The position numbers and the translations under genes are program-made. A stretch of DNA of 61,409 nt from assembly GCF_022968395.1 (NCBI RefSeq), contig NZ_JALJQZ010000024.1, forward strand, positions 1 to 61,409, in the 5' to 3' direction. This document shows, in pieces, positions 49,595-57,504 of the stretch. How positions within the stretch are numbered: the stretch's first letter is position 1; each line of letters starts with the position of its first letter. The stretch is from Affinirhizobium lemnae (GTDB lineage Bacteria > Pseudomonadota > Alphaproteobacteria > Rhizobiales > Rhizobiaceae). Under the pieces are notes generated by a model. The model worked only from the letters and a program-made list of their open reading frames with translations. It searched no databases and was not told where the DNA came from.

Positions 49595-51034
49595 TCAACC
49601 GCCCGCTGGAACGACCTGGCATGCGAACTTGGCGGATGACAGAAGCTTGCAGGCCGATTGTGCCGCCGCCTGATTGGTGAAGCCGGAGAAGCGGGCGCGA
49701 TGCAGGGTGGCAGAACCGCTATGAAGCGTTTCCGTGTAGGGCGTCAGATTCTGGAACTTGCCGTCGAGCTTGTCCATTGCGCGGCCCAGCAGGCTGATCG
49801 CCTCGTCTTCGCTGCCGGTGGCACCCAGCTGCACGCGCCAGCCGGGAGCGGCGGCGGTCTTGAAGGGCAGGTCTGCCGGTGGCGCGAGATCCGATTTCGA
49901 AGGCGCAGCATAGCCAAGGCTTGCAGAGGATGGTGCGACAGACGCGACCTGTGTCGGAGCCTGTTCCGGCTGGCTGCGAACAGGTACGGATGGCACCGGC
50001 TGATAGCGCTCGGCCACAACCGGACGAACCGGTGCAACGGCAGCCACAGGCGGTTCGGACATGGCGGGTGCCATGGCAGGAGAAGCGGGTCGCGGAGGCT
50101 GCGTCGTTGCCACTTCCTGCGCCACCACCGGCATCGGCACATTGTTGCGCGGCAGGCGCGTCGGGAACAGTGGCGCCGGGCTGCTGGGCGCTTCCGCCAC
50201 AAGGCCTGCACCGGCGCGTGTGCCGGCCTTCGGCATGGCCTTGTCCAGCAGCGAAGCCATTTGCGCATCGCGGGCGCGGGCGGTGCGGCCGCCCAGCACG
50301 ACGCCGATTACGCGACGGCCGTTGTCGTTCACGGCGCTGACGAGGTTGAAACCGCTGGCATTGGTGTAGCCGGTCTTGATGCCGTCCATGCCCTTGTAGC
50401 GATACATCAGGTTGTTGTGGCCGCGAATGGTTCTGCCGCGAAAGGCAAAGGACTGGGTAGAAAACAGGCGGTATTCCTGCGGAAAGTCGCGAATGAGCGC
50501 CAGTCCAAGCCGCGCCATGTCGCGCGCCGTCGTCACCTGCTGGCTGTCCGGCAGGCCGGAGCCATTACGAAATACGGTCCGGCTCATGCCGAGCTGGCGC
50601 GCCTTGCGCGTCATTGCCGCCGCAAATTTTTCTTCCGAACCATAGAGATGATCGCCAATTCCTTCTGCCACGTCATTGGCGGATTTTACGATCATGCCCA
50701 GAACCGCCTCGCGCACCGTGTAGGTTTCGCCCTGTCTGAGGCCCAGCTTGGTGGGTGTGGTGCGCGCGCCATTGGCCGACATCACGATGCGCTGGTCCCA
50801 GCGCAGGCGTCCGTCATGCAGCGCCTCGAACACCATATAGAGCGTCATCATCTTGGTCAGTGATGCTGGATGGTTTAGCGTGTCGGCGTCCTGCGCATCC
50901 AGAACCTTGCCGCTATTGGCATCCATGATGAAATGCGCATATCCCGCCAGTGCAGGCGTGGACGCGGCAACCGCCAGCGTCAGAACCATTGCCTGCGTCG
51001 CGCGTCGCCACATGGTGCGCACCCATCCACTCAT
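49595..51034 (-). CDS. dacC: D-alanyl-D-alanine carboxypeptidase with SPOR domain
   Basis: The 479-residue protein has a signal peptide ending ASTPALAG. The penicillin-binding motifs are SLTK (Ser58-Lys61), SAN in KSANDVAEG and KTG in GIKTGYTN. A long Pro/Ala/Val linker (about residues 285-395) leads to a C-terminal SPOR domain (WRVQLGATGSEDEAISLLGR), which binds denuded glycan at division sites. It trims terminal D-Ala from peptidoglycan stem peptides. Start set at ATG 51034 behind GGGGG; 51076 would be longer. The symbol is tentative among dacA/C/F paralogues. Confidence 0.9.
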   Translation of the reverse strand: MSGWVRTMWRRATQAMVLTLAVAASTPALAGYAHFIMDANSGKVLDAQDADTLNHPASLTKMMTLYMVFEALHDGRLRWDQRIVMSANGARTTPTKLGLRQGETYTVREAVLGMIVKSANDVAEGIGDHLYGSEEKFAAAMTRKARQLGMSRTVFRNGSGLPDSQQVTTARDMARLGLALIRDFPQEYRLFSTQSFAFRGRTIRGHNNLMYRYKGMDGIKTGYTNASGFNLVSAVNDNGRRVIGVVLGGRTARARDAQMASLLDKAMPKAGTRAGAGLVAEAPSSPAPLFPTRLPRNNVPMPVVAQEVATTQPPRPASPAMAPAMSEPPVAAVAPVRPVVAERYQPVPSVPVRSQPEQAPTQVASVAPSSASLGYAAPSKSDLAPPADLPFKTAAAPGWRVQLGATGSEDEAISLLGRAMDKLDGKFQNLTPYTETLHSGSATLHRARFSGFTNQAAAQSACKLLSSAKFACQVVPAGG

Positions 51035-51145
51035 CGAAAACCCCCGAATTGCCAGTCCTCCTACCATATTGGGCAAAAGCGGCGGAAAATTAGATACAAT
51101 TTTAGTTTTTCAAATTGTGGTTAACAGGGGGTTTCTGAGGGAGAA

Positions 51146-51685
51146 TTAGAAATTGGGCTTCGATCGTAGTTCCAGAGAGACGGGATCGAGCTCCTGCATT
51201 GTCAGCCGCGCATTCAGCTGCCGTGCCGCCTTGCCTGCTGCCAGCCACTTCATAGCTTGGGAAAGGTTGAGGCGTGTCTTGCGCCCCCCGTCGCGCGCAA
51301 TTTTGCTGAACGCATCGGCCAGTTCATCGATACGGTAGAGCCCGCCCAGGCTGGGAAGCGGCATTTCGGCGCGCTTCTGCAGAGCCTGACGCTTCACATT
51401 CAATTTCTCAGCCACGTCTGCAAGGCTGACGAGATCTGGACGAAACTCGCGCAGACGGGTTCCCGCAGGCAGGTTTCGCAATATGTTCTTCGCAGCGGAT
51501 AGAATGGCATCGGTCGCATCTGTTCCTTCTGCCTCCAGTTCTACACCCAGCAGCTTCGGATTGCCGGTTCCGATGACCGCATCTTCGTATCCGGCAGCAA
51601 ATACTGCATCAGAGAGCGAATAGGCATCGTTTTCAGTGGAGGGGAGTTCGAATACCAACTCGAATTCAAAGACTTCACGTGTCAT
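51146..51685 (-). CDS. HTH protein, probable antitoxin of a HicA-like pair
   Basis: The 179-residue protein has an N-terminal alpha/beta part (FEFELVFELPSTENDAYSLS..., ELEAEGTDATDAILSAAKNI) and a central helix-turn-helix (LVSLADVAEKLNVKRQALQK, about residues 85-104). A helical tail follows (RLNLSQAMKWLAAGKAARQL). Its start overlaps the upstream HicA-like gene by 11 bases. Size and DNA-binding domain fit an antitoxin and autorepressor, though it is not a classic HicB. A perfect IR lies before the pair. The family name was not recognised with certainty. Confidence 0.65.
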   Translation of the reverse strand: MTREVFEFELVFELPSTENDAYSLSDAVFAAGYEDAVIGTGNPKLLGVELEAEGTDATDAILSAAKNILRNLPAGTRLREFRPDLVSLADVAEKLNVKRQALQKRAEMPLPSLGGLYRIDELADAFSKIARDGGRKTRLNLSQAMKWLAAGKAARQLNARLTMQELDPVSLELRSKPNF

Positions 51686-51941
51686 TCATCGTCTCCTTCT
51701 CCGCCTGTTTGATGCAAGCCAGCGCCTTCTGTTTCAGCTTGGCCGCATGATTTGACGGATTCTGCGGGGTCGAATTGATTGTCATCTGGCAATATTTGTT
51801 GTCACGGCAGTCCCTTGCATTGGCCGGGCACCGCAAAAGGCCCCATGCATGGCCGCCGCCCCGAACCTCCACAGTCCATCCCAACGCTTCCAGCTCACAG
51901 AGAACCGTCTCAACGTCCTTTTTCGGATGACGACTACGCAT
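51675..51941 (-). CDS. HicA-like mRNA interferase toxin with extra cysteines
   Basis: The 88-residue protein opens RSRHPKKDVETVLCELEALG, then WTVEVRGGGHAWGLLRCP. The Gly-Gly-His31 loop corresponds to the catalytic histidine of HicA double-stranded-RNA-binding-fold toxins. Unlike canonical HicA (about 60 residues), it has CPANARDCRDNKYC, three cysteines that could bind metal, and a helical C-terminal extension. Toxin gene first, HTH gene second is the hicAB order. The start at 51941 is followed directly by the basic segment. Confidence 0.65.
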   Translation of the reverse strand: MRSRHPKKDVETVLCELEALGWTVEVRGGGHAWGLLRCPANARDCRDNKYCQMTINSTPQNPSNHAAKLKQKALACIKQAEKETMNDT

Positions 51942-51962
51942 TCATAAACCTCGAAATACAAA

Positions 51963-51978
51963 GTTGTCAATCGACAAC
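51963..51978. promoter_or_regulatory. Operator of the HicA-like pair
   Basis: A perfect inverted repeat GTTGTC-AATC-GACAAC lies 21 bases upstream of the toxin start in an AT-rich promoter region. It is a likely site for autorepression by the HTH partner. Confidence 0.6.
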
Positions 51979-52060
51979 ATTATAAATTGCTTCTATAGGT
52001 TGAATAAATTTCTACTGGCCGTGAATATCAGTTGTGCAAAGTCTCTTCAATCGCCCATGA

Positions 52061-52094
52061 AAAACGCCGACCTGCACAGGCAAGTCGGCGTCTT
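52061..52094 (-). terminator. Terminator of the DUF2267-like gene
   Basis: Stem ACGCCGAC / GTCGGCGT with a 12-base loop is followed on the minus strand by TTTTTC. It lies 24 bases beyond the stop. Confidence 0.85.
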
Positions 52095-52118
52095 GAAATA
52101 CAGATAGAAAGCGTCTTG

Positions 52119-52508
52119 TCAGACGAACTGGCTGAGGCCCGGAACCGAACCGACAACCTGGTCCACGGTTTCAGAACCGGCATGTTCGCGGGCAACGGCG
52201 ATTGTTTCGCGTGCGAGTGACGTGATCTCTCCCATGCCGAGGCCGAGGCCCATCAGCTGCTGGCCAAGTGCCATGACACCGCCGCCGAGGCTTGCCATCA
52301 GTCCGCCCAGAAGTCCGCCGCCACCGGCACCTTCACCGTTGAACTTGGCAACCAGTTCCGGCGCGCCGGGAATGGCTTCGATCATGCGGGCAACGGCGCC
52401 ATCATCGGCTTCGCGCTGCAGGAAGCCCAGCATCATGCCCACGGCCTTTTCGGCGACATCCGGTGCTATACCAACATTGTCCGCCACGCGGGTGACCAGC
52501 TCGTTCAT
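52119..52508 (-). CDS. DUF2267-like small helical protein
   Basis: The 129-residue product starts MNELVTRVADNVGIAPDVAE, a helical segment resembling DUF2267/DUF2780-type proteins. A glycine- and methionine-rich middle follows (GEGAGGGGLLGGLMASLGGG) that may be flexible or membrane-associated. A C-terminal helix (AREHAGSETVDQVVGSVPGL) ends it. The ATG at 52508 follows GAGGAGAG. No enzymatic motif is visible. It is monocistronic with its own terminator; function unknown. Confidence 0.75.
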   Translation of the reverse strand: MNELVTRVADNVGIAPDVAEKAVGMMLGFLQREADDGAVARMIEAIPGAPELVAKFNGEGAGGGGLLGGLMASLGGGVMALGQQLMGLGLGMGEITSLARETIAVAREHAGSETVDQVVGSVPGLSQFV

Positions 52509-52623
52509 CAAACTCTCCTCAAGGTTTTTTGACGTTCACGTCAAAGTAAAGAAATCCGCAGCCGCTGGCAAGGTGGGCACGGTGTTGTGCCACCGCAGTT
52601 TTGCGGGAGGAGGGAAGGATACG

Positions 52624-53595
52624 TCAAGTCAGCGTTTCACCCACCGTATCCGCCATGACGGCACCCCGCTGACCGAGTGGCTTCGGGTGCCCGGTGGTGG
52701 AATCCATCGCCGTCTGATGTTCCAGTTCCGCGTTCAGCTCAGCACCGAGGATAACGATGATTGCTGAAATCCACGTCCAGAACAGAAAGCCGATCAGCGC
52801 GCCCAGCGTGCCATAGGTCGCGTTGTAGTCCGCCACATGCGAGAGATAGAAGGTCACGCCCAGAGAGCCGAGCAACCAGAACAGTGCTGCGAATGCCGCA
52901 CCCCAGGTTAGCCAGCGCATCTTGGCCGGTTCGCGGCTGGGCCCATAGCGATAGAGCATGCAGATGCCGATCGTGGCCAGCACCAGCAGCAACGGCCAGC
53001 GCAACAGGCTCAGTAGCATCTCTGCCGTTTCATCGAGATGCAGGAACGTGATCATGGCCGGAACCACGCCAAGTGCCACGATGATGATGATGGCCGCCAG
53101 AATGCCGCCGAAGGTAAAGGTCAGAGAGACAAGGTTCAGCTTGAAGAAACTGCGCTTTTCTTCCTCGCCATAGGCAATGTTCATGGCCTCGAACAGCGCC
53201 TTGATGCCGTTGTTCGCGCTCCACAGCGCCACCAGAAGACCGAAGATGAGGCCGAAGCTCAGCGCGCTTTTCTGTTCTGTCGCCAAGGCCTTCAACTGAT
53301 CGATGAAAATGTTCAGGCCGTCGGAAGGCATGACCTGCGCAAGAAACAGAATGCGGTCGGCAATCGTCGTCGGGTCCGCCACGAAACCATAGACGGAAAC
53401 GAGAGCACCCATGGCGGGAAACAGGGCCAGCAGCAGGTAGAAGGTCACGCCCGCTGCCACCAGCATCACGCGATCCTGCGTCAGCGAGACATAGACGCGG
53501 TACAACACATCTTTCATGCCCTTGAAGGGGATCTGGCCGGGATGCTCCGCATGCCGCCCATGTTCGCGTTCCGCTGCCGTCATCATATCCACCAT
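52624..53595 (-). CDS. YihY/BrkB-family inner-membrane protein
   Basis: The 323-residue protein has about six membrane helices and typical YihY features: DRVMLVAAGVTFYLLLALFP near the N-terminus, SANNGIKALFEAMNIAYGEE, and GTLGALIGFLFWTWISAIIV near the end. The family was once called ribonuclease BN but is now regarded as of unknown function, perhaps transport. It is divergent from the HerA-like ATPase gene, 110 bases apart, and has no operon partner. Confidence 0.9.
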   Translation of the reverse strand: MVDMMTAAEREHGRHAEHPGQIPFKGMKDVLYRVYVSLTQDRVMLVAAGVTFYLLLALFPAMGALVSVYGFVADPTTIADRILFLAQVMPSDGLNIFIDQLKALATEQKSALSFGLIFGLLVALWSANNGIKALFEAMNIAYGEEEKRSFFKLNLVSLTFTFGGILAAIIIIVALGVVPAMITFLHLDETAEMLLSLLRWPLLLVLATIGICMLYRYGPSREPAKMRWLTWGAAFAALFWLLGSLGVTFYLSHVADYNATYGTLGALIGFLFWTWISAIIVILGAELNAELEHQTAMDSTTGHPKPLGQRGAVMADTVGETLT

Positions 53596-53705
53596 GGCTC
53601 TGCCCCTTTTCGCCTTACCCCGCCTCCTGTCAGGCGTTGCCGTTCCGCAAACGGCAGCCTATACATTTGCAAACACTTGAACGTTGATAACCGGGAGGCA
53701 GTTGC

Positions 53706-55298
53706 ATGGATGACGCGGGAAAACTCTTTCTGGGCGGCAGCCGCAAACCGGATGACACGCTGAAGAAGGCGGAATACCTGCATCTGAAGTTCGGCAACCG
53801 CCATGGTCTCGTCACCGGCGCCACGGGAACGGGCAAGACGGTAACGCTGCAGGTCATGGCGGAAGGGTTTTCCGCGGCGGGCGTTCCCGTCTTCTGTTCG
53901 GATATCAAGGGAGATCTGTCCGGCATTGCCGCCATGGGCGAGCCGAAAGACTTTTTGCTAAAGCGCGCCGAGCAGATCCAGTTCGCCGACTATGACAACG
54001 CCGCCTTCCCGACGATTTTCTGGGATCTCTATGGCGAAAAGGGCCATCGGGTCAGAACCACTATTGCGGAAATGGGCCCGCTGCTGCTGGCCCGCCTGAT
54101 GGATGCGACGGAAGCGCAGGAAGGCGTCCTCAACATCGCCTTCAAGATTGCCGATGAAGGCGGTCTGCCGCTTCTGGACCTCAAGGATCTTCAGGCGCTC
54201 CTCACCTATATGGGAGAGCATGCGGGCGAGATCTCGCAGCGTTACGGCTTCGTGTCCAAGGCATCGGTCGGCTCCCTCCAGCGTGGTCTGCTGGTGCTGG
54301 AACAGCAGGGCGCAGAACATTTCTTCGGCGAACCCGCGCTGAAGATCACCGATATCATGCGCACCAGCCAGGATGGGCGCGGCGTCATTTCCGTGCTCGC
54401 CGCTGACAAGCTCATGATGAACCCGCGTCTCTACGCCACCTTCCTGCTCTGGCTACTGTCAGAACTGTTCGAGGAACTGCCGGAAGTGGGCGATCCGGAA
54501 AAGCCGCGTCTCGTCTTCTTCTTCGACGAGGCGCATCTTCTGTTTTCTGAAGCGCCGAAAGTACTGCTGGAACGGGTGGAGCAGGTGGTTCGCCTCATCC
54601 GCTCCAAGGGCGTGGGCGTGTATTTCATCACGCAGAACCCGCTCGATGTGCCGGAAACGGTTCTTGCCCAGCTCGGCAACCGCGTGCAGCACGCGCTACG
54701 CGCCTATACGCCGCGCGAGCAGAAGGCGGTGAAAACGGCGGCCGATACCTTCCGCGCCAACCCGGAATTCAAGACGGATGAGGCCATCACCCAGCTTGGC
54801 ACGGGTGAGGCGCTGGTCTCGACGCTGGAAGGCAAGGGCGCGCCCTCCATGGTGGAGCGCACGCTGATCCGCCCTCCGGCCGCCCGCATCGGACCGCTGA
54901 CCGATGACGAGCGCCGCAAGATCCTGAACACCAGCCCTGTCGCCGGTCAGTACGACAAGGATATCGATCGCGAATCCGCCTTTGAAATTCTCATGGCCCG
55001 CGCTGAAAAGGCGGGCAAGGCACCGATGCCGAAGCGTGCCGAAGTAGAGCCGGAAGCGGAAGCCGCGCCGAAGGATGATAGCGCCGCGGGCCGTTGGTCG
55101 CTTCCCGGCTTTGGCAATGATGAGGCAGAGGAAGAAGAAGCGCCGCGCAAGAAGGCAGGAGCAGGGCGAGCCGGCTATCAGCGCGAAACGGTCATCGAAG
55201 CAGCCATGAAAAGCGCTGCCCGTTCCGTGGCAAGCCAGGTGGCAAACCAGATTGGCCGAGCGCTGGTGCGCGGCATTCTGGGCAGTTTGAAGCGGTGA
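53706..55298 (+). CDS. HerA-like ATPase/helicase (DUF853)
   Basis: The 530-residue protein has a Walker A GATGTGKT (38-45), a Walker [14 protein letters not shown] and the family segment [14 protein letters not shown]. It belongs to the DUF853 group of hexameric HerA/FtsK-type motor ATPases. A charged linker (about residues 455-480, Glu/Ala-rich) leads to the tail [20 protein letters not shown] plus GILGSLKR. The last 29 codons are repeated 2 kb downstream. Role unknown; DNA end processing or protein-DNA pumping is possible. ATG at 53706. Confidence 0.9.
   Translation: MDDAGKLFLGGSRKPDDTLKKAEYLHLKFGNRHGLVTGATGTGKTVTLQVMAEGFSAAGVPVFCSDIKGDLSGIAAMGEPKDFLLKRAEQIQFADYDNAAFPTIFWDLYGEKGHRVRTTIAEMGPLLLARLMDATEAQEGVLNIAFKIADEGGLPLLDLKDLQALLTYMGEHAGEISQRYGFVSKASVGSLQRGLLVLEQQGAEHFFGEPALKITDIMRTSQDGRGVISVLAADKLMMNPRLYATFLLWLLSELFEELPEVGDPEKPRLVFFFDEAHLLFSEAPKVLLERVEQVVRLIRSKGVGVYFITQNPLDVPETVLAQLGNRVQHALRAYTPREQKAVKTAADTFRANPEFKTDEAITQLGTGEALVSTLEGKGAPSMVERTLIRPPAARIGPLTDDERRKILNTSPVAGQYDKDIDRESAFEILMARAEKAGKAPMPKRAEVEPEAEAAPKDDSAAGRWSLPGFGNDEAEEEEAPRKKAGAGRAGYQRETVIEAAMKSAARSVASQVANQIGRALVRGILGSLKR
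55212..55298 (+). repeat. HerA 3'-end direct repeat, left copy (functional)
   Basis: The last 87 bases of the HerA-like gene, encoding 28 residues plus stop, recur at 57258-57344. The peptide is identical while the DNA differs at several mostly synonymous positions. Confidence 0.9.
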
Positions 55299-55379
55299 CG
55301 ACTGCCCACGGTTGTGCAAGGATAGGTTGACGCAAGGCATGGAGACTATCCTTCCGGCATATTAGGAAGGAGAGTTTTC

Positions 55380-56147
55380 ATGACTTCAGTAGCATCAACT
55401 TCATATTATTCGTCGCCCTCATACCGCACCAATGCAGGCTCATCGAACAGAGCCTCTGAAAGCGCGTATGATGCCTTGTACAGCAATCAGCAGCGTGAAA
55501 CGAAGCCGGAAGCCAAGGTGGCGGTTGACACGTCAGGTTCCGGCGTTCCTATCGACACCACACCCTCAACGGCAACAACCAGTTTTCAAGGGAAGCTGAT
55601 TGACCTCTCTTCCATCTTTCAAGGAAGCGACCTTCCTCTTGCTAAGCCAGTATGGGAGTTGCCAGAAGACCAGTATCGCGATTACTTAGAGACACAGCGC
55701 AGCTTTCTCGAAATGGATGAGCGTGTTCTCGCCCAGCAGCATACTCGTTATCCGGATTTGTCAAACGATCCGCGCTTCAAGCCTTATGCGGAGATCGTTG
55801 TGAAGGGCAAGGTCGTTGCCACGATTGACAATCAGGGAATTGCCGTTTCGAAAGATCCTGCCTGGAGCGAGCGTTACAGGGATGTCATGGGCAGCTTGAA
55901 TGGCACTGTTGGCCCGGATCTGGCTGAAAGAACGGCAAAAGCCATCGCCAAGGCTCTCGGCGGTCGTGTTGTCAAACAGGAGACGGCGATGAATCAACTG
56001 AGTTTTGAGCGGTTTCAGTCACCTGATCCGTGGATCGACTATGATGCCATGAAAGGTGACAAGGCTTATGCTGAACTGCAAGAAAGACGGTTCGATCTTC
56101 AGAAGTTGGAAACACGAAGAGCACAATATCTGAGTGAGGTAGCTTAG
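55380..56147 (+). CDS. Hypothetical protein in the RTX module
   Basis: The 255-residue protein has a Ser/Tyr/Thr-rich, probably disordered N-terminus (TSVASTSYYSSPSYRTN) of about 70 residues. A folded C-terminal part follows (LPEDQYRDYLETQRSFLEMD, RFKPYAEIVVKGKVVATIDN, DLAERTAKAIAKALGGRVVK). No signal peptide, membrane segment or known motif. Base composition is lower in G+C than the HerA gene. It lies inside the segment bracketed by the duplicated HerA end and is convergent with the RTX gene. Function unknown. Confidence 0.75.
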   Translation: MTSVASTSYYSSPSYRTNAGSSNRASESAYDALYSNQQRETKPEAKVAVDTSGSGVPIDTTPSTATTSFQGKLIDLSSIFQGSDLPLAKPVWELPEDQYRDYLETQRSFLEMDERVLAQQHTRYPDLSNDPRFKPYAEIVVKGKVVATIDNQGIAVSKDPAWSERYRDVMGSLNGTVGPDLAERTAKAIAKALGGRVVKQETAMNQLSFERFQSPDPWIDYDAMKGDKAYAELQERRFDLQKLETRRAQYLSEVA

Positions 56148-56154
56148 GCCAAGC

Positions 56155-56183
56155 TTCCTTGGCGGGCATTGCCCGCCAAGGAA
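56155..56183. terminator. Bidirectional terminator between the module's two genes
   Basis: A perfect 13-bp stem (TTCCTTGGCGGGC / GCCCGCCAAGGAA) closes an ATT loop and is followed by AAAATTG. It separates two converging genes. Confidence 0.85.
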
Positions 56184-56192
56184 AAATTGTAC

Positions 56193-57005
56193 TTATACTG
56201 CCAACAAGGTCGTCAGATCAAAATTTACATTATCTGTAGTTCGTAAGGTCTCGACAACGTAATGTCCTCCGAGAAAGAAGTTTTCTATAACAACTGAGTT
56301 ATCAAAGGTTCCGTCTGCATTGAAATCCGTGCGAGATCCGATCAAAAGATCATTTCCATTCTTGGTCCACGCCCAGTCGCTTGCGGTGTAACTCACATAG
56401 AGGAAATCGTTCCCGTCGTTCAGGAGGTCTGTTCGAGCAGCTCCCGTATTCGTCACGCCGTCGTTTATGCGGTCGAAGCCTTGTCCGTTAAAGTAGTAAT
56501 GGTCATTACCTGATCCGCCCCACATCCGATCATCGCCAGCTTCGCCTCTTAAAATGTCCGAACCTGCATCACCAAAAAAGATGTCATTGCCAGTGCCACC
56601 CCAGAGCTGATCGTTTCCAGCTCCTCCTATGAACACATCATTTCCTGCGCCACCATACATGATGTCGTTGCCGCCATCTCCCGCAAGCGTATCGGTGCCT
56701 GCTTCACCATACAAGGTATCATCGTCCGCTCCGCCATTGAGGGAATCGTTTCCATCGCCTCCATAGAGGATATCGACCCCGTTTCCGCCATTGAGCTGGT
56801 CATTTCCCGTGTAGCCGTAGAGCGTGTCGTTGCCGTCATCGCCGTTCAGGCTGTCAGGATAGATGCTTCCGTGGATCGTATCGTTGCCGCCAAGTCCGTT
56901 GACAGTGAGCCATGCCTGATCAGCTGGCCAAATCGAAGGGGGGGCATACGAATAGGCTCGATAATCCAGGGTGTTGTTGTTGTTATCTCCACTGAAACTT
57001 GGCAT
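56193..57005 (-). CDS. RTX calcium-binding repeat protein
   Basis: The 270-residue protein consists largely of RTX nonapeptides (GGxGNDxLx): examples are LNGGNGVDILYGGDGNDSL and MYGGAGNDVFIGGAGNDQL. About a dozen repeats span residues 50-170. The rest is a C-terminal domain ending FDLTTLLAV, typical of type I secretion signals. No catalytic domain is present, so it may be a calcium-dependent surface or matrix protein. No ABC exporter, fusion protein or TolC genes are nearby; an exporter elsewhere is needed. Lower GC than neighbours. Confidence 0.9.
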   Translation of the reverse strand: MPSFSGDNNNNTLDYRAYSYAPPSIWPADQAWLTVNGLGGNDTIHGSIYPDSLNGDDGNDTLYGYTGNDQLNGGNGVDILYGGDGNDSLNGGADDDTLYGEAGTDTLAGDGGNDIMYGGAGNDVFIGGAGNDQLWGGTGNDIFFGDAGSDILRGEAGDDRMWGGSGNDHYYFNGQGFDRINDGVTNTGAARTDLLNDGNDFLYVSYTASDWAWTKNGNDLLIGSRTDFNADGTFDNSVVIENFFLGGHYVVETLRTTDNVNFDLTTLLAV

Positions 57006-57504
57006 TCTATTCTCCTTGGTGACCGGCGAACCATTTCGCCGGTTTCGAGCGGGCGTGGCAGGTGTGCTGTCCAGGCTTTAGCCTGCTGCGCCCGGGTTCT
57101 TGCTGCGGTCTTCAAGCAGCATCATCTTTGCGACCTTTGATCGGCAAATATGCGAGCTCATCATAAGGTTGAATGCAACCGACATACAATCGATTTTGAT
57201 GTGTTTCTGCAATTTAAGAGAGTATTCATTTACTTGATTTGGATTTTCGCCTGAGAAAGTGCCGCTCGTTCCGTGGCCAGCCAAGTGGCAAACCAGATCG
57301 GTCGGGCACTGGTGCGCGGCATTCTGGGCAGCTTGAAGCGGTGAGGGTTCCGTCAAAGTTGCATTAACCACACTTGCCGAACACGCGTTCGTCATCCCGC
57401 TATCCGTATCGCAGGGGGATCAGGAAAACGCAATGTTTAGGGAATCCCGCTAGAAACCGTGCTGTATTTCTTATCAAGCAAAGTTTTAGGCGGAGGCCGA
57501 TTGG
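57006..57504. other. Intergenic region with duplicated HerA end (499 bp)
   Basis: From 57006 to about 57250 there is non-coding DNA that includes the RTX promoter. At 57258 the HerA 3' duplicate begins, ending at 57344. The last 160 bases hold the promoter and GTG start region of the adenylation-enzyme gene, with AGGCGGAGG as ribosome site. No other gene is seen. Confidence 0.6.
57258..57344 (+). pseudogene. HerA 3'-end direct repeat, right copy (non-functional)
   Basis: Codons for [20 protein letters not shown], then GILGSLKR and a stop, in the same orientation as the intact gene, but with no upstream coding part. Many differences from the left copy are synonymous, so it came from a diverged relative of the gene rather than a recent local duplication. 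Confidence 0.85.

Noticed and set aside
56500..56900. Regular repeats suggesting a CRISPR or satellite
   Set aside because: The repeats are RTX codons (GGxGNDxLx) in a single open frame, with no spacers.
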